Below are positions 32,770 through 42,020 of a DNA stretch of 64,000 nucleotides, piece after piece. The notes beneath the pieces were generated by a model. It searched no databases. It was not told where the DNA came from and saw nothing but the letters and a program-made list of their open reading frames with translations. Numbering within the stretch: the first letter of the stretch is position 1; each line of letters opens with the position of its first letter. The position numbers and the translations under genes were made by a program. The stretch comes from Dietzia natronolimnaea (GTDB taxonomy: Bacteria; Actinomycetota; Actinomycetes; Mycobacteriales; Mycobacteriaceae): the NCBI RefSeq assembly GCF_039525805.1, contig NZ_BAAAHZ010000019.1. One strand, given 5' to 3'.

Positions 32770-34494
32770 TCACCGGCAGATCGCGCCCGTCGAGGCCGAC
32801 TGCACGAGCTTGGAGTACTTGGCCAGCACACCGCGGGTGTAGCGCGGCGGGAGCGGCTCCCACCCGGCGCGACGCGCCTCCAGCTCGGCCTCGTCCACCA
32901 GCAGGTCCAGGGTCCCGTCGGACACGTCCAGGCGGATGCGGTCGCCGTCGCGGACCAGGGCGATCGGTCCACCGTCCACCGCCTCGGGGGCGATGTGGCC
33001 GACGCACAGGCCGGTGGTGCCACCGGAGAACCGCCCGTCCGTCATCAACAGCACGTCCTTGCCGAGCCCGGCGCCCTTGATGGCGCCGGTGATCGCGAGC
33101 ATCTCGCGCATGCCCGGGCCGCCCTTGGGCCCCTCGTAGCGGATCACCACGACGTCCCCGGCGGTGATCGTGCCGTCCTCCAGCGCGTCCATGGCGGAGC
33201 GCTCCCGCTCGAACACGCGGGCCGTGCCCTCGAAGACATCGGAGTCGAAGCCGGCGGACTTGACCACGGCGCCCTCCGGGGCGAGCGACCCGTGCAGGAT
33301 CGTGATGCCGCCGGTCGGGTGGATCGGCTCGGTCATCGCGCGCAGCACCAGCCCGTCCGGGTCCGGCGGGGCGATGTCCGCGAGGTTCTCGGCGACGGTG
33401 CGCCCGGTGACGGTGAGGCAGTCGCCGTGCAGGAGTCCCGCGTCGAACAGGGCCCTCATGACCACCGGAACACCGCCGATCCGGTCGACGTCGGTCATCA
33501 CGTGCGCGCCGAACGGCTTGACGTCCGCGAGGTGCGGCACCCTGGCGCCGATGCGGGCGAAGTCGTCGAGAGTGAGCTCGACCTCCGCCTCGCTGGCGAT
33601 CGCGAGCAGGTGCAGGACGGCGTTGGTGGATCCACCGAAGGCCATGACCACGGCGATCGCGTTCTCGAACGCCTCCTTGGTCATGATGTCCCGGGCGGTG
33701 ATCCCGCGGCGCAGCAACTCGACCACGGCCTCCCCGCTCGCCTTGGCGTAGTCGTCCCGCCGGCGATCCGGAGCGGGCGGGGACGCACTGCCCGGGAGGG
33801 ACATCCCGAGCGCCTCGGCCGCGCTCGCCATGGTGTTGGCGGTGTACATGCCGCCGCACGCCCCCTCGCCCGGACAGATGGCGCGCTCGATGGTGTCGAC
33901 GTCCTCGCGACTCATCAGACCGCGCGAGCACGCCCCGACGGCCTCGAACGCGTCGATGATGGTGACCTGCTTCTCCGTGCCGTCGGAGAGCGTGGCGAAG
34001 CCGGGCAACGTGGACCCCGCGTAGAGGAAGACGCCGGCCAGGTCGAGGCGCGCGGCGGCCATGAGCATCCCCGGCAGGGACTTGTCGCAGCCGGCGAGCA
34101 GCACCGACCCGTCGAGCCGCTCGGCGCTCATCACCGTCTCGACACTGTCGGCGATCACCTCGCGGGACACGAGCGAGAAGTGCATGCCCTCGTGTCCCAT
34201 CGAGATGCCGTCGGACACGGAGATGGTGCCGAACTCGAGCGGGTACCCGCCGCCGGAGTGGACGCCCTCCTTGACCGCCTTGGCCAGCCGGTCGAGGGAG
34301 AGGTTGCACGGGGTGATCTCGTTCCACGAGGACGCGACGCCGATCTGGGGCTTGACCCAGTCGTCGTCCCCCATCCCGACCGCGCGGAGCATGCCCCGCG
34401 CCGCGGTCTTCTCGAGGCCGTCGGTGACGTCCCGGCTGCGGGGCTTGATGTCCACACCGTCGCGGGTGCTCGTCTGATCAGTCTGCTGCGTCAT
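32770..34494 (-). CDS. ilvD: dihydroxy-acid dehydratase IlvD
   Basis: Iron-sulfur dehydratase of 574 residues, third step of valine and isoleucine synthesis. Cluster cysteines lie in LLAGCDKSLPGMLMAAARLD and CPGEGACGGMYTANTM. Other marks are GVASSWNEITPCNLSLDRLA, GGSTNAVLHLLAIA and the C-terminal LMTDGRFSGGTTGLCVGHIAPEA. Length is normal. No other ilv genes are adjacent in this window. Confidence 0.95.
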   Translation of the reverse strand: MTQQTDQTSTRDGVDIKPRSRDVTDGLEKTAARGMLRAVGMGDDDWVKPQIGVASSWNEITPCNLSLDRLAKAVKEGVHSGGGYPLEFGTISVSDGISMGHEGMHFSLVSREVIADSVETVMSAERLDGSVLLAGCDKSLPGMLMAAARLDLAGVFLYAGSTLPGFATLSDGTEKQVTIIDAFEAVGACSRGLMSREDVDTIERAICPGEGACGGMYTANTMASAAEALGMSLPGSASPPAPDRRRDDYAKASGEAVVELLRRGITARDIMTKEAFENAIAVVMAFGGSTNAVLHLLAIASEAEVELTLDDFARIGARVPHLADVKPFGAHVMTDVDRIGGVPVVMRALFDAGLLHGDCLTVTGRTVAENLADIAPPDPDGLVLRAMTEPIHPTGGITILHGSLAPEGAVVKSAGFDSDVFEGTARVFERERSAMDALEDGTITAGDVVVIRYEGPKGGPGMREMLAITGAIKGAGLGKDVLLMTDGRFSGGTTGLCVGHIAPEAVDGGPIALVRDGDRIRLDVSDGTLDLLVDEAELEARRAGWEPLPPRYTRGVLAKYSKLVQSASTGAICR

Positions 34495-34544
34495 ACCGCC
34501 AGACTAGGCGGTGGACGGAAGAGGGCCGCAGGAGACGCGACGGG

Positions 34545-35687
34545 TCAGACCGGGGTCAGCTCGAGCAGGCGCCCGCCCGGGCCGTCCTCGAGCACCCAGA
34601 TCGCCCCGTCGGGGGCCTCGGCGAGCGCCCTGACCCGCTCGCCCATGTCCCATTCCCGTACGACGGTCGCGGTCTCGTCCCGCAGTTCCACGCGGACCAG
34701 ATTCTGGCCGGACAGGCCGCCCACCAGCGCGCTGCCCGCCCACCCGTCGAAGCGGTCCCCGCCGTAGATCAGGAGGCTGCCGGGAGAGATGGCGGGCACC
34801 CAGTAGGTGGCGGGTGGGACGAAGCCGTCCCCGTCCCGGTGGTCCGGGATGTCCCCGCCGTCGTAGTGCCGTCCCATCGAGGCCCGGGGCCACCCGTAGT
34901 TCGCGCCCTCGGCGAGCAGGTTGAGCTCGTCGCCGTGGCGGGGGCCCATCTCGGACACCCAGATCCCGCCCTGCGGGTCCGCGGCGATGCCCAGGGGGTT
35001 GCGGTGACCGATGGTCCAGAGGTCGGCAGAGGAGCCGCCGTCCCCCGCCCACGGGTTGCCGGGCGCCGGGTCCCCGTCGAGGGTCAGGCGGACCACTGCG
35101 CCGAGGTTGCTGGCGGTGTCCTGGGCGGGGGTCTGCTCCTGGCGGTCGCCCGAGGTCACGTAGAGGTGGTCGTCGAGGACGAGCAGGCGCAGCGCGAAGT
35201 GTCCGTTGCCGGCGGCGGGGTCCTGCTCCCAGATCACCTCGAGGTCCGTCAGCTCGGCGCGGTCCACGTCGAGCGTGCCGCGGCCCACCACGCCCTGCGC
35301 GCCCTCGGGATGGTCGCGCACCCAGCTGAGGTAGACGGCGCCGTCCTCGGCGTGGGAGGCGCCCGCGGCGACGTCGTGGAGACCTCCCTGCCCGGCGTCG
35401 TCGACCGGCAGCACGCCGGCGACCTCGGCGACGTCTCCCGTGGCCTGGTCACGCAGCAGGAGCTCACCTCCGCGTTGTGAGATGAGCAGGTGCCCGGAAC
35501 CGGGGAGGAAGGCCATCGCCCACCCCTCGTCGAACCCGCCGTGCTCCGTCACGCGGAAGTCCTCGGAGGTGGCGGCGGTGGACGGCGCCTGCCCGGCCCG
35601 GTCATCGGGGTCGACGGAGGCGGTTCCGCCGGTACACCCGCTCAGGACGAGGGCCGCTGCCGCTACCGGGACCAGGAGTCGTCGCAT
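34545..35687 (-). CDS. glucose/sorbosone dehydrogenase-family lipoprotein
   Basis: Exported lipoprotein of 380 residues, lipobox LSGC (Cys18). The mature part is a six-bladed propeller of the GSDH/YliI type: GWAMAFLPGSGHLLISQRGG, GGLHDVAAGASHAEDGAVYLS, TIGHRNPLGIAADPQGGIWV and EMGPRHGDELNLL. Characterised relatives are PQQ-dependent aldose dehydrogenases, but whether this organism makes PQQ cannot be judged here. It starts at ATG 35687 and reads towards ilvD with a 50-base gap. A much longer frame through the photolyase region is a shadow. Confidence 0.87.
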   Translation of the reverse strand: MRRLLVPVAAAALVLSGCTGGTASVDPDDRAGQAPSTAATSEDFRVTEHGGFDEGWAMAFLPGSGHLLISQRGGELLLRDQATGDVAEVAGVLPVDDAGQGGLHDVAAGASHAEDGAVYLSWVRDHPEGAQGVVGRGTLDVDRAELTDLEVIWEQDPAAGNGHFALRLLVLDDHLYVTSGDRQEQTPAQDTASNLGAVVRLTLDGDPAPGNPWAGDGGSSADLWTIGHRNPLGIAADPQGGIWVSEMGPRHGDELNLLAEGANYGWPRASMGRHYDGGDIPDHRDGDGFVPPATYWVPAISPGSLLIYGGDRFDGWAGSALVGGLSGQNLVRVELRDETATVVREWDMGERVRALAEAPDGAIWVLEDGPGGRLLELTPV

Positions 35688-35758
35688 GCCCTCACGGTAT
35701 CGATTCCGCGGGCGGCCCGGCCCCGAGCCGGGTCCCTGCAGGTGACCCGCCGGGCCCG

Positions 35759-37138
35759 TCAGCTCCCGTCGCCGCGGGCGCGGTCGTAGCGACGGAGGGT
35801 CTCGCGGCGCTCCTCGGCGTGGTCCACGATTCGCTCGGGGTACCCGTGGTCGTATCCGTCCGCCGCTCGCCACGGTTCGTGGGCGGCGGCGCCAGACAGG
35901 TGCGCGAGCTCGGGGATCCACCGGCGCACGTAGTCGCCGTCCGGATCGAACTTCACCCCCTGGGTGACGGGGTTGAACACCCGGAAGTACGGCGAGGCGT
36001 CGGTGCCGGTCCCGGCCACCCACTGCCACCCGTGGTTGTTGGAGGCCAGGTCGCCGTCCCGCAGGTGGTCGAGGAAGTACCGGGCCCCGGACGGCCACCA
36101 CACGTGGAGGTCCTTGACCAGGAAGCTCGCGGTGACCATCCGGACGCGGTTGTGCATCCACCCCTCGGCCCGCAGCTGCCGCATCCCGGCGTCCACGAAC
36201 GGGTAGCCGGTCAGCCCCTGTTGCCACGCCTCGACGAGCGCGGCGGTCTCCGGGCCCTCGTCGTAGTCCATCCCCTCCAGCGTGTCCCGGAGATCGCGCC
36301 AGGCGGAGCGGGGCCGGTGCCACAGGACGTCCGCGTAGAACTCGCGCCACGCCAGCTCGGTGACGAACCGACGCGCGCCCTCGGAGTCCGAGCCGGGGTG
36401 ATCGGCGAGCTCGGCCAGGATCGTGCGCGGGTGGATCTCCCCGTACTTCAGGTGCACGGACAGTCGGCTGGTCGTGTCGAGGTCGGGCCGGTCCCGCTGG
36501 TCGCCGTACGAGGTCAGGTCCTCGTGCAGGAATTCCCGCCACCGCGCGAGGGCCGCCTGCTCCCCGGCCTCTCCCCCGCGCCCCGCGCCTCCCCGCCCGG
36601 GGTCGACGTCCTCGGACGCGCCCGAGTCGGGGTCCGCGGCCCACGAGATGTCGTCGGGGCGGTCGCCGGGCTCCGGCCACCCGTGGTCGTGCCAGGCCCG
36701 GGCGAACGGGGTGAAGACCCGGTACGGCTCTCCGGACTTGTTGAGGACCCTGCCCGGGCCGACCGCATAGGGCGACCCGGTCTCGACGAGTTCCCGGCCG
36801 TCGCCGGCGAGGGCCCTGCGCACCCGGTCGTCCCGACGGCGCCCGTAGGGGGTGGACTCGCGACTCACGTGCACCTGATCGGCGCCCACCGTCTCCGCCA
36901 GCTCCGCGATCACCGCGGCGGGCTCGCCCGTGCGGACGATCAGGGCGCCGCCGGTGTCCGCCGACAGGGCGGCCAGCGAGGCCTCCAGCCGTTCGGCGCG
37001 GACGCCTCCTCGCGCGAGCAGCACGGGGTCGCGCACGAACACCGGCAGGACCTCGTCCGAGGAGTCGACGGCCGCCAGGAGGGCCGGGTGATCGGCCAGT
37101 CGTAGGTCGCGGCGGAACCACAGGATCGAGATGGTCAC
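35759..37138 (-). CDS. phr: deoxyribodipyrimidine photolyase
   Basis: Light-dependent DNA repair flavoprotein of 459 residues that splits cyclobutane pyrimidine dimers. The N-terminal antenna domain begins ISILWFRRDLRLADHPALL. The FAD domain has TSRLSVHLKYGEIHPR, FVTELAWREFYADVL, MHNRVRMVTASFLVKDL and DLASNNHGWQWVAGTG. A Gly/Glu-rich insert lies around residues 185-210. GTG 37138 has GGAGG upstream. Type is class I CPD photolyase by overall pattern. Confidence 0.93.
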   Translation of the reverse strand: MTISILWFRRDLRLADHPALLAAVDSSDEVLPVFVRDPVLLARGGVRAERLEASLAALSADTGGALIVRTGEPAAVIAELAETVGADQVHVSRESTPYGRRRDDRVRRALAGDGRELVETGSPYAVGPGRVLNKSGEPYRVFTPFARAWHDHGWPEPGDRPDDISWAADPDSGASEDVDPGRGGAGRGGEAGEQAALARWREFLHEDLTSYGDQRDRPDLDTTSRLSVHLKYGEIHPRTILAELADHPGSDSEGARRFVTELAWREFYADVLWHRPRSAWRDLRDTLEGMDYDEGPETAALVEAWQQGLTGYPFVDAGMRQLRAEGWMHNRVRMVTASFLVKDLHVWWPSGARYFLDHLRDGDLASNNHGWQWVAGTGTDASPYFRVFNPVTQGVKFDPDGDYVRRWIPELAHLSGAAAHEPWRAADGYDHGYPERIVDHAEERRETLRRYDRARGDGS

Positions 37139-37221
37139 ATCGCCTCCGGATCTCCTCGGGCGGGTACCTTCCCGGGGTCGTGCCGGGTCCCGCCGCCGTG
37201 GCTCGATTGTGGCAGACGCGG

Positions 37222-37923
37222 TCACCCGAGCGAGGACGCCGAGGTGAACGCGGCGGACACCGCGCGGTCGATCGCGGACGGCCGCACCCCGAGCGCCCGA
37301 GCGGCCGCGGGATGCAGGAACGTCCGGATGGCGCCGGCGGGGACCGCGGCCGGCCACCACTGGCGGGGACGGAGCAGCTGCCCGCGGTATCTCGTGAGCG
37401 CCGGGGTGACGGCCAGCGCCCCGGTCCGGTCGCGGAAGTAGGCGTCGAAGTCCTCGACCGTCGGGGGCAGCGGTGCGTCGGAGATGCCGTAGGCGCGGTA
37501 CCACCTGCAGCACGAGGCGTAGACCGACCGGCGTTCCCCGGGGTCCAGTGGACCGCGGAATCTCGTGATGGTCTCGAACAGCGAGTCCACGTACGTGGCG
37601 TGTTGGAAGTGGAAGACCTGCGGGTCCAGTGAGTGGTAACGGTGGCCGTCGGCGTCGGTTCCCCGGATGGTGTCGTGCGTGACCACGATGCGCCTCGGTA
37701 TCCAGGACTCCGGATGGGGGTCGAACGCCATGTCGATCGTCGGGGGGACCGATCGCTTCTTGTGCAGCCAGACGAAGCCCGGGGAGGGCGAGTGCTCGAG
37801 CATCGCCGCACTGACCGCCGGGTGCATCAGCTGCAGTGACACCGCGCGGGGCAGCATGAACAGGAACTGCCGGGACCGGAGGTGCTCGAACAGTCCGGGT
37901 TCCGGGGTGGCCGCGCCTGTCAT
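37222..37923 (-). CDS. DUF2236 (MpaB/Lcp-like) oxygenase-family protein, copy 2
   Basis: Family member of 233 residues, about 60 shorter than copy 1 at 26757-27635. Shared elements are FLFMLPRAVSLQLMHPAVSA, RIVVTHDTIRGTDADG and FHFQHATYVDSLFETI with histidines that may bind a metal. The two proteins look distant, so they probably do not have the same substrate. It is upstream of the photolyase gene on the same strand with an 83-base gap. Confidence 0.8.
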   Translation of the reverse strand: MTGAATPEPGLFEHLRSRQFLFMLPRAVSLQLMHPAVSAAMLEHSPSPGFVWLHKKRSVPPTIDMAFDPHPESWIPRRIVVTHDTIRGTDADGHRYHSLDPQVFHFQHATYVDSLFETITRFRGPLDPGERRSVYASCCRWYRAYGISDAPLPPTVEDFDAYFRDRTGALAVTPALTRYRGQLLRPRQWWPAAVPAGAIRTFLHPAAARALGVRPSAIDRAVSAAFTSASSLG

Positions 37924-37956
37924 GGGTGGTCCCGCCTCTCCGTTCCGCCGGTGAGG

Positions 37957-38964
37957 CTAGTGGGCGAGCGCGGGGAAGTGGGGCACGACGGTCTCGGCCA
38001 GCTCGTGGACGACCTCCCGGATCGGCCGGCGGGACGCCCCGACCCCCAGCAGGACGTGGTTGACCCCGATCCCCCGCAGGTCCGCCAGGTGCTCGACCAG
38101 ACGCCGGTGATCGATCCGGAACCCGAAGCCGATCGGCGAGGCCGCCTCGTCCGGGTCCTCGGCCAGGTCGATCTGGAGCGATTGCGCGAAGGGACTGAAC
38201 ACCTCGTCGTCGTCGGATCCTCCCTCCCGGCTCTCGGTCACCACCTCGCGCCACCTCGCGGCGGTCCGGCGCTGCGCGTCGAAGTCGCGCGGGTAGGTCA
38301 GCCATCCGTGCCCGTGGGCGGCCAGGTACGTGATGCTCTGTTGACACGAGCCGGTCATGATCAGCGGCACCGACGAGGCGGTGGGCTTGGGGACCACGTC
38401 CGCGCTGTGCATCCACCCCCCGGACCAGCGGATCCCGCGCATCTCGGTGGTGAGGGCGTGGGTCATCACAGTGAGGTTCTCCCGGAACCTCTCCCCCCGC
38501 CGCCCCTGCTCCAGCCCGAACGCGCGGAACTCCTCCGGCCGGTCGCCGGAGGCCACGCCCAGGAGGAACCGGCCGCCGGAGAGACGGTCCAGGCTGGCCG
38601 CGGACTTGGCCACGTGAAGTGGATGGCGGACGGGCAGCACGACGGCCGCCGTCCCGAGGGCGATCCGGCTGGTGTGGGCGGCCACGTACGTGAGGAACAC
38701 CCACGGATCGTAGATCTGGCCCACGTCGCCGAACGACGGGACGCGAAGCGGGATGTCCCGGGCGTAGAGGGCGGCGAACCCTCCGGTCTCCGCGGCCCGG
38801 GCGACCTCGATCTGTTCGCTGATGTCCGGGCCGTCGACCCGGTCGGCGCGCGTCCGCAGCGGGAATCCCAGCCCGAGGGTCAGTCGCCCCGCGCCGAACG
38901 TCCGACGGAAGCCCGGGAGCCGCCGGGGGTCACCGTCGGACGTGTCGAGCGGCGAGGTGGTCAT
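37957..38964 (-). CDS. LLM-class flavin-dependent oxidoreductase
   Basis: Luciferase-like TIM-barrel protein of 335 residues. RLTLGLGFPLRT, AARAAETGGFAALYARD-like segment, RIALGTAAVVLPVRHPLHVAK and LSGGRFLLGVASGDRPEEF are typical. It resembles the alkanal-monooxygenase-type LLM enzymes with FMN more than the F420 group, though F420 use is possible given fbiC in the window. ATG 38964 is divergent from the antiporter gene 99 bases away. Confidence 0.82.
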   Translation of the reverse strand: MTTSPLDTSDGDPRRLPGFRRTFGAGRLTLGLGFPLRTRADRVDGPDISEQIEVARAAETGGFAALYARDIPLRVPSFGDVGQIYDPWVFLTYVAAHTSRIALGTAAVVLPVRHPLHVAKSAASLDRLSGGRFLLGVASGDRPEEFRAFGLEQGRRGERFRENLTVMTHALTTEMRGIRWSGGWMHSADVVPKPTASSVPLIMTGSCQQSITYLAAHGHGWLTYPRDFDAQRRTAARWREVVTESREGGSDDDEVFSPFAQSLQIDLAEDPDEAASPIGFGFRIDHRRLVEHLADLRGIGVNHVLLGVGASRRPIREVVHELAETVVPHFPALAH

Positions 38965-39063
38965 GTGCCCCACCCTCGCACGATCCGGTCGACGCCGGTC
39001 GACGGCCTCGCGTGCGCGCCGCTCGTCTAAGCTCTCCTTCATCGATCGAGCGAGAGGCCGGAC

Positions 39064-40395
39064 GTGACCACCACCCTCCTGGCCGCCGAGGCGTCCCCCA
39101 CCGAACTCGTCTCGCTGTTCTGGATCGTCCTGGCCGTCTGGGCGGCACCGGTGCTGTCCGGGGTCACCCGCTCGTTCATCCCGGGCGTGGTGCTCCTCCT
39201 GGTGGGCGGGATGGTGATCGGCCCCAACGGTCTGGACCTGGCGGTGGAATCCGGCGGGGTGGCGCTCCTCGCGGAGCTCGGGCTGGGGATGCTGTTCCTG
39301 CTGGCGGGGTTCGAGCTCGAGGTCTCCACCCTCACCGGGCGCAGCGGACGACGAGCGGCCGGGACCTGGGTCGTCAGCCTGATCCTGGCAGCCGGGGTGG
39401 GGTGGATGGTCTCGGGCCGGTGGGAGACCGCCGTGGCGATCGGGCTCCTGCTCACCTCCACGGCCATCGGGACCCTGTTGCCCATCCTCAAGGGCTCCGG
39501 TCACGACAGCACCCCCGTGGGCCGGGCGGTCCTCACCCACGGCGCGGTGGGGGAACTGGGGCCGATCCTCGTGATGGCGGTGCTGCTCGGTACCCGCAGC
39601 ATCGAGTCCTCCATCGCGGCCGTCGGGCTGTTCGGGCTGGCCGCGCTGGTGATCCTGGCGGTGCCGGCCCGACTGCTCCACATCCCCGCGCTCGGTCGGG
39701 CGCTCCTGCAGGGCACCACCTCCACCGGACAGCTGGCCATGCGCACGGTGATCCTGCTGCTGGCCACCATGATGGTCGTGGCCACGGTGTTCGGTCTGGA
39801 CGTGGTGCTCGGCGCGTTCGCCGCCGGCATGATCCTGCGCCGACTGGTCGACTCCCTCGGGGCACACCTGCGCGGCGGTGGCCAGGCCCCGGACCGCGGT
39901 CTCGCCGCGATCCTGCTCCGTCAACTGGAGACCGTCGGCTACACCCTGTTCATCCCCACCTTCTTCGTGGTGTCGGGGATGGGCATCGACCTCGGGGCCG
40001 TGGTTGCCTCGCCGTGGGTGCTGGTGGCGGCCGTGGTGAGCATGCTGGTCCTCCGCGGCGGAGGGGTGTGGCTGGGCGAGACCGTCACCCGCGCGAGCCC
40101 CGGGCTCGACGGTCCACGGGAACGGGCGAGGGTGGGTCTGTACGCGGCGACCGGTCTCCCGATCATCGTGGCGGTCACCGAGGTCGCGGTGAACAACGGA
40201 CTGATGACGGGCGAGATCTCCTCCGTGCTTGTGGCGGCCGGGGCGGTCACCGTCCTGCTCTTCCCCCTCCTGGCGGAGGTGGTGCGGGCCGGAGCCCCGG
40301 TTCGTCGGCCGGGCGCCACGCCACCGTCACCGGAGGACCCCGTCTCACCGGGGTCACGGGGGAACGACGACGACGACGAGGACGGCATCCGGTGA
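39064..40395 (+). CDS. cation:proton antiporter, CPA2-like
   Basis: Membrane antiporter of 443 residues with about twelve helices. It has PVLSGVTRSFIPGVVLLLVG, a helix-5-like ELGLGMLFLLAGFELEV and TSTAIGTLLPILKGSG typical of the Na+/H+ exchanger (KefB/NapA) family. The C-terminus is a short acidic tail (DDDDEDG) without a TrkA-N domain, so it is not a full KefB. It likely exchanges Na+ or K+ for protons. Confidence 0.85.
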   Translation: MTTTLLAAEASPTELVSLFWIVLAVWAAPVLSGVTRSFIPGVVLLLVGGMVIGPNGLDLAVESGGVALLAELGLGMLFLLAGFELEVSTLTGRSGRRAAGTWVVSLILAAGVGWMVSGRWETAVAIGLLLTSTAIGTLLPILKGSGHDSTPVGRAVLTHGAVGELGPILVMAVLLGTRSIESSIAAVGLFGLAALVILAVPARLLHIPALGRALLQGTTSTGQLAMRTVILLLATMMVVATVFGLDVVLGAFAAGMILRRLVDSLGAHLRGGGQAPDRGLAAILLRQLETVGYTLFIPTFFVVSGMGIDLGAVVASPWVLVAAVVSMLVLRGGGVWLGETVTRASPGLDGPRERARVGLYAATGLPIIVAVTEVAVNNGLMTGEISSVLVAAGAVTVLLFPLLAEVVRAGAPVRRPGATPPSPEDPVSPGSRGNDDDDEDGIR

Positions 40396-40444
40396 GGTCC
40401 GGCGTCAGCGGCGGTACCCGGGCAGCGGTCTCCGGGTCGACCGT

Positions 40445-41065
40445 CTAGCGGCGGGACCCCGCCTCCGAGGACACGCGACCGGGCTGGTCGGTCGGCATCA
40501 GCACCCGGGGCCAGAGGGCCAGGAGCAGACCCGCGGCCAGGGCGCCGAGACCACCCGCGGCCATGTCCCCGATCGTGTCGTCGAGGGTCACGTAGATCCG
40601 GTCCGTCAGGTAGGCGTGGCCGAACCACTCCACCATCTCCCACAGGGCGCCCAGGGCCAGGCCGAAGGCGGTGGTGAGCACCACCGCCCCCGCGGCCGGG
40701 ACACCCCCGTCACCCGGTGCCGGCACGATCCCGCGGTGCGCGAGGAACAGGTAGGTCACCACCGCCAGCGCTCCGGCGCACGCGAAGTGGACCACGATGT
40801 CCCACCACCAGATGCGCGTGTACAGGTCGAAGACGTTGCTCCAGGCGGCGACGAGCAACGTGACCGACACCGCGGTGTCCGCCCACGGCCTCATCCCGAC
40901 GAAGCGCGGGAGCATCAGTCCCGGCAGGGCGAACGCGACGATGGCCGCGTCCGTGAGACCGTGCAGCAGCAGGGCGAGCAGGACGCTGAGGGCCCCGAGG
41001 ATCCGCAGAGCGTCCGCCGCCATCCGCACGCGGTTCTCCGCGGGACGCAGGAAGTTGTCGATCAC
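40445..41065 (-). CDS. YjdF/DUF2238-like membrane protein
   Basis: Membrane protein of 206 residues with about six helices. The family signature is visible as RIWWWDIVVHFACAGALAVV and TDRIYVTLDDTIGDMAAGGLG, with ALWEMVEWFGHAYL between. Function unknown. GTG 41065 overlaps the stop of the upstream endonuclease-fold gene (GTGA), so the two are translationally coupled. Confidence 0.78.
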   Translation of the reverse strand: MIDNFLRPAENRVRMAADALRILGALSVLLALLLHGLTDAAIVAFALPGLMLPRFVGMRPWADTAVSVTLLVAAWSNVFDLYTRIWWWDIVVHFACAGALAVVTYLFLAHRGIVPAPGDGGVPAAGAVVLTTAFGLALGALWEMVEWFGHAYLTDRIYVTLDDTIGDMAAGGLGALAAGLLLALWPRVLMPTDQPGRVSSEAGSRR

Positions 41066-41958
41066 GCGGCGACACCCCCTCGGTCGAGACGCACGACGGC
41101 GTGGACGGGCAGATGGTCCGACGCCCACACGCCGCCGGGCCGCAGCGGGTTGACCGCGGCGTGGGTGACCCTAAATGCTGACGAGGCGAGTATCCAGTCG
41201 ATGCGCGCCCCGTTCCTCCGCGGCGCGCGGTAGCCGGTGTACGTCCCCCACTCCTCGCTCGCGCGGGTCCGCGCGCTGTGCCAACTGTCGACCAGAGTCC
41301 CCTCCCGGACCAGTTCTCGGACCGCCGCGCCGGCCGGGCCCGTGTTGAGGTCGCCGGTCACCAGCGCCGGACTGTGCCGGGCGGACGACGGGCCGGCGGC
41401 GGACACCAGGTCGAGAATCGCCCGCGCCGACCGCAGACGGGAGCGCGCGGAGAAGGGGTCGAGGTGGGTGTTGGTCACGAGGAAGCTCCGCGAGGTCCCG
41501 CGATCGCGGAACTCCGCCGACACCATGACCCGGGGGATGAGGTTCCCCCAGGACGCCGATCCCGCGCGGGTGGGCTGATCGGACAGCGCGATCTGGTCCC
41601 AGTCGAGCAACTCGAGCCGTCCGGAGTCGTAGAAGATCGGCGAGGCCTCGCCACCTCCGTCCGAGCCCCGACCGCGGCCGACCACGGCGTACCCGGGGCC
41701 CAGGGCGTCGAGCATCACCGTGATCTGCTCGCGCAGCACCTCCTGCGCGCCGAGAACCGTCGGCCGCTCGGCGGCGAGGAGCGCGCGGACCGCGGGGGCG
41801 CGCCGACTCCACCGGTCGGACGGGCGCGCCACCACGGCCGGGACCGGACGGCGGACGTTCCAGCTCATCACGTGGATGTCCGGTTCGGTGACCGGTCCGA
41901 TGAGGGACGAGGGCTCGGGCCGCGCGGCCGGGGCGGGGCCGGGGTCGTGCGGTGCCAT
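41062..41958 (-). CDS. endonuclease/exonuclease/phosphatase-fold hydrolase
   Basis: Protein of 298 residues with the EEP fold. HVMSWNVRRP, GAQEVLREQ (metal-binding Glu), NTHLDPFSARSR, VTGDLNTGP, ARIDWILAS and SDHLPVHAVV are the standard motifs. The substrate may be a phosphodiester in nucleic acid, lipid or inositol phosphate. No signal peptide is seen. Overlaps the downstream YjdF-like gene. Confidence 0.85.
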   Translation of the reverse strand: MAPHDPGPAPAARPEPSSLIGPVTEPDIHVMSWNVRRPVPAVVARPSDRWSRRAPAVRALLAAERPTVLGAQEVLREQITVMLDALGPGYAVVGRGRGSDGGGEASPIFYDSGRLELLDWDQIALSDQPTRAGSASWGNLIPRVMVSAEFRDRGTSRSFLVTNTHLDPFSARSRLRSARAILDLVSAAGPSSARHSPALVTGDLNTGPAGAAVRELVREGTLVDSWHSARTRASEEWGTYTGYRAPRRNGARIDWILASSAFRVTHAAVNPLRPGGVWASDHLPVHAVVRLDRGGVAA

Positions 41959-42020
41959 CGTGCGGTCCTCGAATCCGGATCGGGTGGTGGATCCCCAGTG
42001 TATTGGGGAGGATGGCGGTC

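Noticed and set aside
34545..37811. A 1088-codon minus-strand frame joining the photolyase region to the GSDH-like lipoprotein
   Set aside because: The upstream part reads the photolyase gene out of frame; the lipoprotein has its own signal peptide and start at 35687.
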